Below, one piece after another: positions 16,035-23,667 of a stretch of DNA of 59,023 nt; positions within the stretch are counted from its first letter, which is position 1; every line of letters starts with the position of its first letter. A program made the translations under genes and the position numbers. The notes below the pieces were generated by a model. The model searched no databases and was not told where the DNA came from. It was given only the letters and a program-made list of their open reading frames with translations. The DNA lies in assembly GCA_030603685.1 (NCBI GenBank), contig JAUVXG010000006.1:1-59023 (forward strand), given 5' to 3'. This DNA comes from Pleomorphomonas sp. (GTDB lineage Bacteria; Pseudomonadota; Alphaproteobacteria; Rhizobiales; Pleomorphomonadaceae).

Positions 16035-17264
16035 TCAGCCCAGGATGCCCTGGATGGTGGCGGCGGCCTGGTCGAGCGCGTCCTTGGGCGTCGCCTGACC
16101 GGTGAGCGCCGACTGGATGGCGTCCTGGATGGCCTTGGAGATCTTCATCCAGTCGGGATGCGGGCCACGGGGCTGAGCGTATTTCAGCTGCTCCATGAAC
16201 ACCTTGACGGCCGCGTCCTTCTTGGCGTCGCCGGTAGGGGGAATCTCGACGTTGGCGCGAGCCGCAAGCTGGCCCCAGTCGGGGAAGACGCGCGGATCCT
16301 GCGACACGAAGTACTCGAGCGCCTTGAAGGCGGCGTCGGGGTTCTTGGAGCTCTTGAAGATCGCCCAGTTGAAGTCGCCCATGGCCGACGAGCGCGGCGC
16401 CCCGACTTCCGGCACGGGCATCAGCGTCACGCGCCAGTCGAACTTCGCCTCCTGCGACATGCGGTTGAGCTCCCACGGTCCGGAGATGACCATGGCGGCA
16501 TTCCCCGAATTGAAGGTGCCGGTGGAATCCCACTGACCGCGCGTCAGCGTGTCGGGCGAGGCCAGCTTTTCGTCGAGCAGCGTCTTCCAGATGGTCAGCG
16601 CGCGAACGGCGCCATCGGTGTTGATCTTGTCGAAGCCACCGCCGGTCATCTGCGCCCAGGGCAGGAACTGGAAGGTGCCTTCCTCGGAAGCCTTGGCCGA
16701 GAAGGCGATGCCGTAGACGTTGTTGGCGGGGTCGTTGAGCTTGCGGGCGGCATCGACCATCTCGTCCCAGGTCTGCGGGGGCTTGTCCGGGTCGAGCCCC
16801 TTCGCCTTGAACATGTCGGCGTTGTAGTAGAGGGCGATGGTGTTGGTGGCCTTGGGCACGCCATAGATCTTGCCATCCCAGGTGACGGAGGCGAGCGGAC
16901 CGGGGAAATAGTCTTCCTTGTGGATCACATCGGACTGGGCAATGCGATCGGTGAGGTCGAGGAAGACGCCGTGCGAAGCGAACAGCGCGTGCTCGGGATT
17001 GTCGATGGCGATGATGTCGGGCGCCTGGCCGGTGGAATAGGCGCGCATGGCCTCGGACGTCACGTCGTCGAAATGGATCTGCCGGTAGACGACCTTGATG
17101 TCGGGGTTCTTCTCGCCGAACTCCTTGGCGAGGTTGAGGCCCGGCTGGCGCTCGTCGTCCTGGCACCAGATGGTGATGGTGACGGGGTCGGCAGCATGCG
17201 CCGCCATGCCGAACGCCGCGGCGCCGGCATAGAGCACCGCCCCCAGGATTGCCGATGTCTTCAT
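16035..17264 (-). CDS. Sugar ABC transporter substrate-binding protein (CUT1)
   Basis: A 409-residue periplasmic binding protein (SBP_bac_1 type). It has a Sec signal peptide of about 24 residues ending AAHA; the mature part starts [15 protein letters not shown] and includes [20 protein letters not shown], typical of oligosaccharide binders. A strong ribosome-binding site (GGAGGAGTAGGGAGC) precedes the ATG. It is the first gene of the operon with the two permeases and ATPase to its left. The leader from the promoter near 17475 is about 200 nt long. Cargo is inferred to be an alpha-xylose-containing oligosaccharide because the operon shares an operator with the alpha-xylosidase. Confidence 0.92.
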   Translation of the reverse strand: MKTSAILGAVLYAGAAAFGMAAHAADPVTITIWCQDDERQPGLNLAKEFGEKNPDIKVVYRQIHFDDVTSEAMRAYSTGQAPDIIAIDNPEHALFASHGVFLDLTDRIAQSDVIHKEDYFPGPLASVTWDGKIYGVPKATNTIALYYNADMFKAKGLDPDKPPQTWDEMVDAARKLNDPANNVYGIAFSAKASEEGTFQFLPWAQMTGGGFDKINTDGAVRALTIWKTLLDEKLASPDTLTRGQWDSTGTFNSGNAAMVISGPWELNRMSQEAKFDWRVTLMPVPEVGAPRSSAMGDFNWAIFKSSKNPDAAFKALEYFVSQDPRVFPDWGQLAARANVEIPPTGDAKKDAAVKVFMEQLKYAQPRGPHPDWMKISKAIQDAIQSALTGQATPKDALDQAAATIQGILG

Positions 17265-17460
17265 GCTCCCTACTCCTCCACAGTTGACCGACCGGCCCGG
17301 ACCGAGATGACCTCAAGACCAGGACAGGCGGGCGGCGGTTCGACAGGTTGCCCGGTTTCAAAAAGGCAGAACCCAGCGTTCGTCACCCGCACTCGCCAGT
17401 GCGGCAATGACGCTCGAAGACCCTGGCCCGGACAGGATTTCCTCCCTGCCTGCTCGCTCC

Positions 17461-17504
17461 CGTAAACGTTTACGACGTTATGCGGAAAGGCTCGCCACTG
17501 TCAA
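17461..17504 (-). promoter_or_regulatory. Promoter with LacI operator for the CUT1 importer operon
   Basis: Reading leftward: TTGACA (17504-17499), 17-bp spacer, ATAACG (17481-17476), one base, then CGTAAACGTTTACG (17474-17461). The operator is identical to the one before yicI and sits in the same place relative to the -10 box. This ties importer and enzyme into one regulon. The rest of the 17265-17663 gap holds the leader and, at its right end, the terminator of the cbiM-like gene. Confidence 0.8.
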
Positions 17505-17610
17505 GCCGCCAGAGGTCGCCCCGGAACCATGCGGCATGTCGGGAAGGATGGAGAGGAGGCGAGTCCTCCGGACGACCGCCTCAATCCCAGGCGCTCCGCG
17601 AAAGACAACC

Positions 17611-17638
17611 GCGCCGCTCCGGATGTCCGGAACGGCGC
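17611..17638 (-). terminator. Probable terminator of the CbiM-like gene
   Basis: GCGCCGCTCCGGATGTCCGGAACGGCGC folds into an almost perfect long hairpin (written 17611-17630, 17631-17638) 26 bp beyond the stop codon of the leftward gene. Leftward of the stem the transcript reads GGTTGTCTTT, a weak U-rich tract. Confidence 0.55.
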
Positions 17639-17663
17639 GGCAGGAAGGCTCTGATCGAGGCTG

Positions 17664-18341
17664 TCAGGCGGCGTCGTAAAGGCGACGCTCGACCATGAAG
17701 CTGCCGCGCAGGCCATGAAGCAGCTTGGCGCCGGCCAGCACGGCCAGATCGACCAGCGGTTCGACGATGATCACCAGCATGTAGGCACCGCCGAACGAAC
17801 TGATGGCGGCGAAGTTGTCGACGGTGAAGCCCTGGCCATAAAACGCCCAGAAGCCGACCCAGGCGACAATGCCGGCCTGATAGGCGGTGGAAAGGGCCAG
17901 AGCCTGCCTATACTTCAGCTCGACGTAGGGCGTTGCCGGCGCGATGACGCGGCTGGCGAGAGCCGAGAGGCCGAAGAGCGGCACCAGAAGCGTGGTGACG
18001 TTCATGCCGTATTGCGGCAGATCGAACTGCGCGAAGAACAGCCCCTGAATCAGCAGGCCAAGTGCAAGGCCGATGGCCGCCGGCGCGGCGCCGAACAACA
18101 GGAAAAGCGTCGACCCGAGGATCAGATGCACCTCGGAAACGCCGACCGGATAGTGCGGCAGTACCTCGAAGAAGGAAAAGACGAGGGCGGTCGTGGCCAC
18201 CGAACGAAGGCCGAGCGACAGAACGCCGTTCTCCCGCGCCATCTTCCAGGCGAGCTTCAGGCCGTAGCCGGCAGCGCCCGTCGCCGTCAGATAGCTGAGC
18301 CACAGTTTGCCATCGGCCACAAGGCCGGGTTCGATATGCAT
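17664..18341 (-). CDS. CbiM-like energy-coupling-factor transporter component
   Basis: A 225-residue membrane protein with about six to seven helices. It starts MHI, as in CbiM/NikM proteins, where the N-terminal His ligates the metal; HYPVGVSEVHLILGST with the following glycine-rich helix fits the CbiM fold. The frame is open to 18479 but that part is riboswitch sequence; the ATG at 18341 is preceded by GGAAAAGAAG. Cobalt or a cobalamin precursor is the inferred cargo, because a cobalamin riboswitch precedes the gene. No cbiN, cbiQ or cbiO lies beside it, so it works alone, with an ECF module encoded elsewhere, or as a different permease. Confidence 0.8.
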   Translation of the reverse strand: MHIEPGLVADGKLWLSYLTATGAAGYGLKLAWKMARENGVLSLGLRSVATTALVFSFFEVLPHYPVGVSEVHLILGSTLFLLFGAAPAAIGLALGLLIQGLFFAQFDLPQYGMNVTTLLVPLFGLSALASRVIAPATPYVELKYRQALALSTAYQAGIVAWVGFWAFYGQGFTVDNFAAISSFGGAYMLVIIVEPLVDLAVLAGAKLLHGLRGSFMVERRLYDAA

Positions 18342-18383
18342 GTCGGTCTTCTTTTCCGTCTCACCCGACGGAATCCGAATGTT

Positions 18384-18570
18384 TGTGCAAGGCCGGTCTC
18401 CTGGCTCGCGGATCGCTGCCTGCCGTCCGCCTTCCCGGGGAGATCCCAGTGGCATTCCGGACGGAGGCTCACCACGCACAGTCGCGGGGGCGGCCGGGGT
18501 TTCGGATCGTGATCCTTCCCCGTTCCCGTTTCATCCCGGCAGCCGCATGCCGCCGGAACACCTTGCACAC
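18384..18570 (-). promoter_or_regulatory. Cobalamin riboswitch
   Basis: Leftward strand. The B12 box GAGCCAGGAGACCGGCC (18407-18391) is diagnostic; upstream are GCCGCCCCCGCGACTGTG, GCCACTGGG and GGATGAAACGGGAA, in the order expected of the core. The closing helix P1 is formed by TGTGCAAGG (18569-18561) and CCTTGCACA (18392-18384), a perfect 9-bp match. TTGACA (18603-18598) with a 17-bp spacer would start transcription at the 5' edge of P1, though the -10 (GCAGGT) is poor. The aptamer ends 43 nt before the ATG at 18341, so translational control by hiding the ribosome-binding site is likely. Confidence 0.93.
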
Positions 18571-18681
18571 CTTCACCTGCCGACAAGCGGCAACAACTGT
18601 CAAGCCGATTCGATCCCCGAGATCTTGGCGGCCGGGCGTCGTCTCGATTGATTTTTCTGTGGATTGTCAATGGGTTGAAAT

Positions 18682-18697
18682 CTGACCATCTGGTCAA
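18682..18697 (+). promoter_or_regulatory. RutR-type operator in the rutG promoter
   Basis: CTGACCATCTGGTCAA matches the known RutR consensus TTGACCAnnTGGTCAA at all but the first position. It fills the spacer of a candidate promoter, TTGAAA (18675-18680) and AATGTA (18698-18703). RutR is the uracil/thymine-responsive TetR-family regulator of pyrimidine degradation; its gene is not in this window. Further down the leader, AGCGTGTC (18723-18730) and GACACGCT (18747-18754) could form a hairpin. Confidence 0.65.
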
Positions 18698-18864
18698 AAT
18701 GTACGTTTTCGTCTTAGAAATCAGCGTGTCACGCGCCTGACCGTCCGACACGCTAGTAGAAGGCTGCTCTTTCGCCTGCGCAGGTGTTGGGGATAGTGAC
18801 CATCTCGCCTTTCCCATGCGGCCGCCCACGGGGGGACGGACCGGGGACAACAGACGAGACAATC

Positions 18865-20160
18865 ATGACCACAAGCCCAACCGAAGGCTGGTTTCCGCGC
18901 TGGAAACTGACCACCGCCGATCGCGTCGCGCCGGAAGAGCGCTTGCCCTGGCCGCAGACCCTGATCGCCGGTTTCCAGCACGTCGTCGCCATGTTCGGCT
19001 CGACGGTGCTTGCGCCGATCATCATGGGCTTCGATCCCAACGTCGCCGTGCTGTTCTCCGGCATCGGCACACTGATCTTCTTCCTCGTGGTCGGTGGTCG
19101 CGTACCGTCCTACCTCGGGTCGAGCTTTGCCTTCATTGCCGTGGTGATGGCCGCCTCGGGCTATGCCGGTACCGGCGCCAACGTCAACATCGGCGTGGCG
19201 CTCGGCGGCATCATCGCGGCCGGTGCGCTCTATGCGCTGATCGGCCTGATCGTCATCAAGATCGGCTATCAGTGGATCGAGAAGCTGATGCCGCCGGTCG
19301 TCACCGGCGCGATCGTCGCCGCGATCGGTCTCAACCTGGCGCCGATCGCCGTCAAGGGCATCTCCGCAACCGGCTTCGACCGGACGGTCGGTCTCATCAC
19401 CATCGTGGCCGTTGGCGCCGCGGCCGTCTATGCGCCGGGCATGCTGCGCCGCATTCCGGTGCTGATCGGCGGCCTCGTCGGCTATGTGGTCTATTGGCTG
19501 GGGGCTGCTTCGTTCGGTGACGCGCCGATCGATTTCTCCAAGCTCGACGCCGCGCCCTGGTTCGGTCTGCCGACCTTCACCGCGCCGACCTTCTCGACCA
19601 GCGCCATGGCGCTGATTGCGCCGGTGGCAATCATTCTGGTGGCCGAGAATCTCGGGCACATCAAGGCGATCGGCGCCATGACCGGCCGCAGCCTCGACCG
19701 CTATGTCGGCCGGGCCTTCCTCGGCGACGGCCTTGCCACCATGCTTTCCGGCTCCTTCGGCGGCACCGGCGTCACCACCTATGCCGAGAACATGGGCGTG
19801 ATGGCGGTCACCAAGATCTACTCGACGCTGATCTTCGTGGTGGCGGCCGTGATCGCCATCCTACTCGGCTTCTCGCCGAAGTTCGGCGCGCTGATCGGCA
19901 CCATCCCCGGCCCGGTGATCGGTGGGCTCTCCATCGTCATCTTCGGCCTGATCACAGCGACGGCCGGCCGGATCTGGGTGGAGAACAAGGTCGACTTCTC
20001 CGAAACCAAGAACCTGATCACCACCGCGGCAGCGGTCATCGCCGGCGCCGGCGACCTCACGCTCAACATCGGCGGCTTCACGCTGGGCGGCATCGGCACC
20101 GCGACCTTTGGCGCCATCCTGCTCTACGCACTGCTCGATCGCGCCCCGAAACAGGCCTGA
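18865..20160 (+). CDS. rutG: Uracil permease RutG (NCS2 family)
   Basis: A 431-residue symporter of the nucleobase-cation-symport-2 family in the inner membrane, with about 12-14 helices. It follows Escherichia coli RutG closely: VAPEERLPWPQT near residue 19, GRVPSYLGSSFAF, MPPVVTGAIVAAIGLNLAPIA, the substrate-site motif VAENLGHIKA and TTYAENMGVMA. RutG imports uracil for the Rut degradation pathway. The rutA-F genes are not in this window, but the RutR-type box upstream supports the assignment. The ATG at 18865 is preferred over the frame's earlier start because the N-terminus aligns with RutG. A strong terminator follows. Confidence 0.93.
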   Translation: MTTSPTEGWFPRWKLTTADRVAPEERLPWPQTLIAGFQHVVAMFGSTVLAPIIMGFDPNVAVLFSGIGTLIFFLVVGGRVPSYLGSSFAFIAVVMAASGYAGTGANVNIGVALGGIIAAGALYALIGLIVIKIGYQWIEKLMPPVVTGAIVAAIGLNLAPIAVKGISATGFDRTVGLITIVAVGAAAVYAPGMLRRIPVLIGGLVGYVVYWLGAASFGDAPIDFSKLDAAPWFGLPTFTAPTFSTSAMALIAPVAIILVAENLGHIKAIGAMTGRSLDRYVGRAFLGDGLATMLSGSFGGTGVTTYAENMGVMAVTKIYSTLIFVVAAVIAILLGFSPKFGALIGTIPGPVIGGLSIVIFGLITATAGRIWVENKVDFSETKNLITTAAAVIAGAGDLTLNIGGFTLGGIGTATFGAILLYALLDRAPKQA

Positions 20161-20175
20161 TGGAACCGGGCCGAT

Positions 20176-20610
20176 CTATTCGATCGGCTCCGGATCGAAC
20201 CTGGCCCACTGATGCCCACCGGCCGACGCCGGTGGGTTTTTTCTTTCTCGGGGATCCAACCCGTTCGGTTTGCCGAAGCGGCTGATGTTCGCATCGCCCC
20301 ACGTCTTCAGAGCCATCAGCACCGGCTCCATCGAGCGGCCGAGCGGCGACAATGAGTATTCCACCTTCGGCGGAACCTGAGGATAGACCGTGCGTACCAC
20401 CAGTCCATCTTCTTCCAGCTCGCGCAATTGGTTGGTCAGCATGCGCGGCGATACCAGGACGAGAATTCGGCTCAACTCGCCGAAGCGCAGCGTCCTCGCC
20501 AGAAGATGAAAAAGGATCACCGACTTCCACTTGCCATCGATCAGTCCGATGGCCGCCTCAACCGAACACCCCGGCACGCAGTCAAAGCGGGAATGCCGGA
20601 CCTTGGCCAT
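20176..20610 (-). CDS. HxlR-family transcriptional regulator
   Basis: A 144-residue winged-helix regulator. The start at 20610 has AAAGGA upstream; the frame is open to 20688. The N-terminal CVPGC is the family's usual place for a redox-active cysteine, followed by GLIDGKWKSVILFHLL and the recognition region LSRILVLVSPRMLTNQLRELEEDGLV. HxlR proteins such as HypR, YodB and QorR sense quinones or disulfide stress. It is divergent from a quinone-oxidoreductase-type gene, its likely target. Its last codons (KNPPASAGG) are read from the terminator of rutG on the other strand. Confidence 0.88.
   Translation of the reverse strand: MAKVRHSRFDCVPGCSVEAAIGLIDGKWKSVILFHLLARTLRFGELSRILVLVSPRMLTNQLRELEEDGLVVRTVYPQVPPKVEYSLSPLGRSMEPVLMALKTWGDANISRFGKPNGLDPRERKNPPASAGGHQWARFDPEPIE
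20215..20242 (+). terminator. Rho-independent terminator of rutG
   Basis: CCCACCGGC, loop CGAC, GCCGGTGGG, then six T: a textbook terminator 54 bp after the rutG stop. It lies wholly inside the 3' end of the convergent HxlR coding sequence. Confidence 0.92.
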
Positions 20611-20642
20611 GACACTATCCTTTTCTGCACTATCTGCGCTCG

Positions 20643-20683
20643 TTGTGCGTATTGGCATCTTCTGTCTGTAAGGACAATTATTG
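20643..20683 (+). promoter_or_regulatory. Candidate promoter/operator of the oxidoreductase gene
   Basis: TTGTGC (20643-20648), 17-bp spacer, CTGTAA (20666-20671), followed by the small palindrome CAATTATTG (20675-20683), where a repressor such as the divergent HxlR protein could sit. CTTCTGT (20659-20665) and ACAGAAG (20693-20699) could also pair in the mRNA next to the ribosome-binding site. Confidence 0.3.
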
Positions 20684-20708
20684 CGCATATCAACAGAAGA
20701 GGAAGTTT

Positions 20709-21737
20709 ATGATGAAAGCTGTCGCCTATCGTCAAGCCGGCGCCATCGACCGCCCGGATTCGCTCCTCGACGTCGATCTGCCTACACCCGTCGCAGCGGG
20801 CCGGGATCTCCTTGTCGAGATCGCCGCCATTGCCGTCAATCCCGTCGACACCAAGGTGCGCAAGAGCGCCCCGCCGGCGTCCGACGACGTGAAGGTGCTG
20901 GGCTGGGATGCGGTGGGCCGCGTCGCAGCCATCGGAGACGAGGTGGCGGGCTTTCAACCCGGCGACGAAGTCTGGTACGCCGGATCGATCGCCCGTCCCG
21001 GCGCCAACAGCCAGTTTCATCTCGTCGACGAGCGTCTCGTCGGCCGCAAGCCTGGAACGCTGAGCGACGCCGAGGCGGCGGCATTGCCGCTCACCGCCAT
21101 TACCGCCTGGGAGATGCTGTTCGATCGGCTCGACGTGCGGCGCAAGGTTCCGGGGGCCGCCGACGCCATTCTGATCGTCGGCGGAGCGGGCGGTGTCGGT
21201 TCGATCGCCATCCAGCTCGCCAGAGCGCTGACCGACCTCACCGTCATCGCTACCGCATCGCGTCCCGAGACGAGAGGTTGGGTAATCGAGCTTGGCGCCC
21301 ATCATGTCGTCGATCATTCGCGTCCGCTCGCCGACGAAGTAGCCGCGCTCGGGATCGGCGCGCCGGCATTCGTCTTCTCGACCACGGAGACGCATCGCCA
21401 TCTCCAGGAGATCGCGAAACTCATCGCGCCGCAGGGCCGCTTCGGATTGATCGACGATCCCGACGGCCTCGACATCATGGGGTTCAAGCGCAAGGCGGTG
21501 TCGGTCCACTGGGAGCTGATGTTCACCCGCTCGCTGTTCGAGACACCGGATATGGAGGAACAGGGGAAGCTGCTCACCGAAGTCGCCCGCCTTGTCGACG
21601 CGGGCCGGCTCCGGACGACACTCACCGAAGTGCTGCGGCCGATCAACGCCGACAACCTCCGCCGTGCCCACGCCATCATCGAGAGCGGGCGAGCACGCGG
21701 CAAGATCGTGCTGGAAGGCTTTTCTCAGGAAAAGTGA
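20709..21737 (+). CDS. Medium-chain dehydrogenase/quinone oxidoreductase, zinc-ADH family
   Basis: A 342-residue NAD(P)H-dependent oxidoreductase of the MDR superfamily. The N-terminal GroES-like part contains IAAIAVNPVDTKVRKS and LGWDAVGRVAAIGDEVAGFQPGDEVWYAG; the cofactor-binding glycines are in LIVGGAGGVGSIAIQLARAL. The usual cysteine ligands of catalytic zinc are not evident, so a quinone-reductase-like activity fits better than a zinc alcohol dehydrogenase. AGAGGAAG precedes two adjacent ATG codons (20709 and 20712); the second has better spacing. It is divergent from the HxlR regulator, as in known QorR/quinone-oxidoreductase pairs. Confidence 0.88.
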   Translation: MMKAVAYRQAGAIDRPDSLLDVDLPTPVAAGRDLLVEIAAIAVNPVDTKVRKSAPPASDDVKVLGWDAVGRVAAIGDEVAGFQPGDEVWYAGSIARPGANSQFHLVDERLVGRKPGTLSDAEAAALPLTAITAWEMLFDRLDVRRKVPGAADAILIVGGAGGVGSIAIQLARALTDLTVIATASRPETRGWVIELGAHHVVDHSRPLADEVAALGIGAPAFVFSTTETHRHLQEIAKLIAPQGRFGLIDDPDGLDIMGFKRKAVSVHWELMFTRSLFETPDMEEQGKLLTEVARLVDAGRLRTTLTEVLRPINADNLRRAHAIIESGRARGKIVLEGFSQEK

Positions 21738-21877
21738 AGCATCCCCAAAGAAAATACGACTCGCAGCGGCGGCTTCAGCCCATTGGAGAGCAGGCGGTGC
21801 GGGGCTATATTCGAGGTGCAGAGAAAAGAGTGGAAACGGGTTCCGGGAGACGCCCGGAACGGAAAAGGACAAAGATC

Positions 21878-22036
21878 ATGTTCGGCACCCTGACGCACCT
21901 CGCAAAGACCTTCCGCGCCCCTGCCGCCGCCGAGCGCGAACTCGTCTACATCACCGCCGCCGACCGCTACGATCTCGAGGTCCGGACGCGCCATGCGGCG
22001 CGCGGCCTCTGCCGCCAGCGCGCCTTCGGCTGCTGA
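21878..22036 (+). CDS. Small protein, 52 aa, DUF3563/DUF1127-like
   Basis: The ORF starts with ATG at 21878 after GGAAAAGGAC and ends with TGA at 22034-22036. The short arrangement, an amphipathic start (MFGTLTHLAKTF), then AAERELVYITAADRYDLEVR and a basic tail with two cysteines (GLCRQRAFGC), resembles the tiny proteins common in rhizobia that pair an ERE..LxxxxDRYDLE segment with a basic end. The family call is tentative and the function unknown. It stands alone, 140 bp after the oxidoreductase, and converges on the LacI gene. Confidence 0.5.
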   Translation: MFGTLTHLAKTFRAPAAAERELVYITAADRYDLEVRTRHAARGLCRQRAFGC

Positions 22037-22144
22037 ACCAGGGCCGATCGCGGCCCCACGAACCCCGGCCGACCACCCCGGCCGACGCCGAGCGCTCGAT
22101 TTCCCTGACCGGATCGGGCGCTTTGCCGTTTCTGGCCGATGGCA

Positions 22145-23224
22145 TCATCGAATACCGCCGGCAGCCATTCTTTCCTCCATGGTCTCGGACACTTCGATCC
22201 GTGGCACATCCAGGAAATGGGTGTCGGCGTCGACGGTACCCTCGATGCGGCCGACAATTGCCTGGGCCAGCCAGCGTCCGGCGGCACGAAAGTCCTCGCG
22301 CGCCGTCTCGATGGCCGGACGGAACTTCCGAAACAGATCGGACGATTCCTTGACGACAACATCGAAATCGCTGCCGAGAACAAGGCCCGCCGCCTCGGCG
22401 CCGGCGGTTACCGACAGAGCCGCCACGGCGCCGCCACTGACGATACCATCCGGCCGATCGGCGCGTTGCATCAAACGTTGTACCTCAGCCTGAATACGCT
22501 CATGGGGGCTGTCGGTATCGATACCCTCCACAGAAACCTTCTCGAGACCCAAGGCTGAGATACCGCGACAAAAGCCGGTCGCCATGTGGCGGGCGTAGGC
22601 GAGGTGTGGAGGCGGTCCGACCAGCGCCAGACGACGCCGGCCGAGACTGGCGAGGCGTCGTACGGCGCTTTCGGCATAGGCCTCGTTGTCGAAGTCGAAG
22701 TAGGGATGCACGATGCCCATGCTGGTTCGGCCATGCGTCGCAAACGGCACGCCGCGCTCGGTCAAGAAGCGGACGCGCGCGTCATCCGGCTCGATGCGGG
22801 CAAACAGGATGCCATCGGCGGCCCCGGCCTCGACGATGTTGCGAACCGGCCCGAGAGGATCGGCGCTCGGATCGTGCAGCATGACAACCAGTTGGTAGGT
22901 CGAGGACGACAGGGCCTCGGAAATGCCGTAGATGAGCTGCGAGTTGATGCCCAGCTCCTCGGCCTCGGTGGCCAGCACCAGGGCAATCACGTGGCTGCGC
23001 CCCGTGCGCAGACGGACACCGGCCCGATTCGGCTGGTAGCCGAGGCTTTCGGCGAGCCGGCGGACACGTGCCTTTGTCTCCTCGCCAATGTCCGGCGCAT
23101 CATGAAGGGCGCGCGATACCGTCGTCACGCCGAGGCCGGCCAGCCGGGCGATGGTCTTGAGCGTCGGCCGAACGGGCGGCTGAGCGGGCGCGTCTTCCGA
23201 GCGCGTCTCGTCGTGCGATACCAT
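22145..23224 (-). CDS. LacI-family transcriptional regulator (oligosaccharide importer)
   Basis: A 359-residue repressor-type protein. After a short proline-rich lead the helix-turn-helix reads LKTIARLAGLGVTTVSRALHD, followed by the hinge YQPNRAGVRLRTG and the ligand-binding domain. The ATG at 23224 is preferred; a TTG-started frame reaches 23278. The recognition residues differ from those of the other LacI protein in the window, and so does the likely operator, CTGTAACGTTACAG, in the divergent promoter region. Its probable target is the five-gene importer beginning at 23668. Confidence 0.9.
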   Translation of the reverse strand: MVSHDETRSEDAPAQPPVRPTLKTIARLAGLGVTTVSRALHDAPDIGEETKARVRRLAESLGYQPNRAGVRLRTGRSHVIALVLATEAEELGINSQLIYGISEALSSSTYQLVVMLHDPSADPLGPVRNIVEAGAADGILFARIEPDDARVRFLTERGVPFATHGRTSMGIVHPYFDFDNEAYAESAVRRLASLGRRRLALVGPPPHLAYARHMATGFCRGISALGLEKVSVEGIDTDSPHERIQAEVQRLMQRADRPDGIVSGGAVAALSVTAGAEAAGLVLGSDFDVVVKESSDLFRKFRPAIETAREDFRAAGRWLAQAIVGRIEGTVDADTHFLDVPRIEVSETMEERMAAGGIR

Positions 23225-23320
23225 GTTGCCAATCAGCGCAAATCCCCCGGTCGTTGCCGACGGCGCTGCTCCTCCCAATCGCCCACCCTACATCCTTTGG
23301 GCGAGTAACAGAACAGAGGC

Positions 23321-23365
23321 TTGCGTATTGTTGCGCCTTTGGGTAAGGCTACTGTAACGTTACAG
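23321..23365 (+). promoter_or_regulatory. Promoter with LacI-type operator of the oligosaccharide importer
   Basis: TTGCGT (23321-23326), 17-bp spacer, TAAGGC (23344-23349), then the perfect 14-bp palindrome CTGTAACGTTACAG (23352-23365), again directly after the -10 box. The remainder of the 23225-23667 gap contains the hairpin CCGCGGGCAACCGCGG (23375-23390) and a leader of roughly 300 nt with no convincing gene. Confidence 0.65.
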
Positions 23366-23667
23366 GAAAGAATGCCGCGGGCAACCGCGGAAGGCGCGCC
23401 GGCGGGTCGCCAGCTGTGATGTCGCGAGTTCTAGAGGAGATTCTCGCGATATTTCAGCGACTTGCTGATGGGTGGAGCGAGAGGAGCCAACAGTCGCCGC
23501 TGTTCCGTCATCGGCCGCACGGTCGGATCGTTTGGGTAGTCCCCTTTTCCTGACCGCACTTGCCCATGACCCTCTCGAAAGGTGCGCAACCCTACGGCGC
23601 AGGCCGTGCGGGAAGCGTTTGGTCGCGGCGGGGAGCTTGTCGCCGCAGGAGGAAAGGGAGGATCGAG

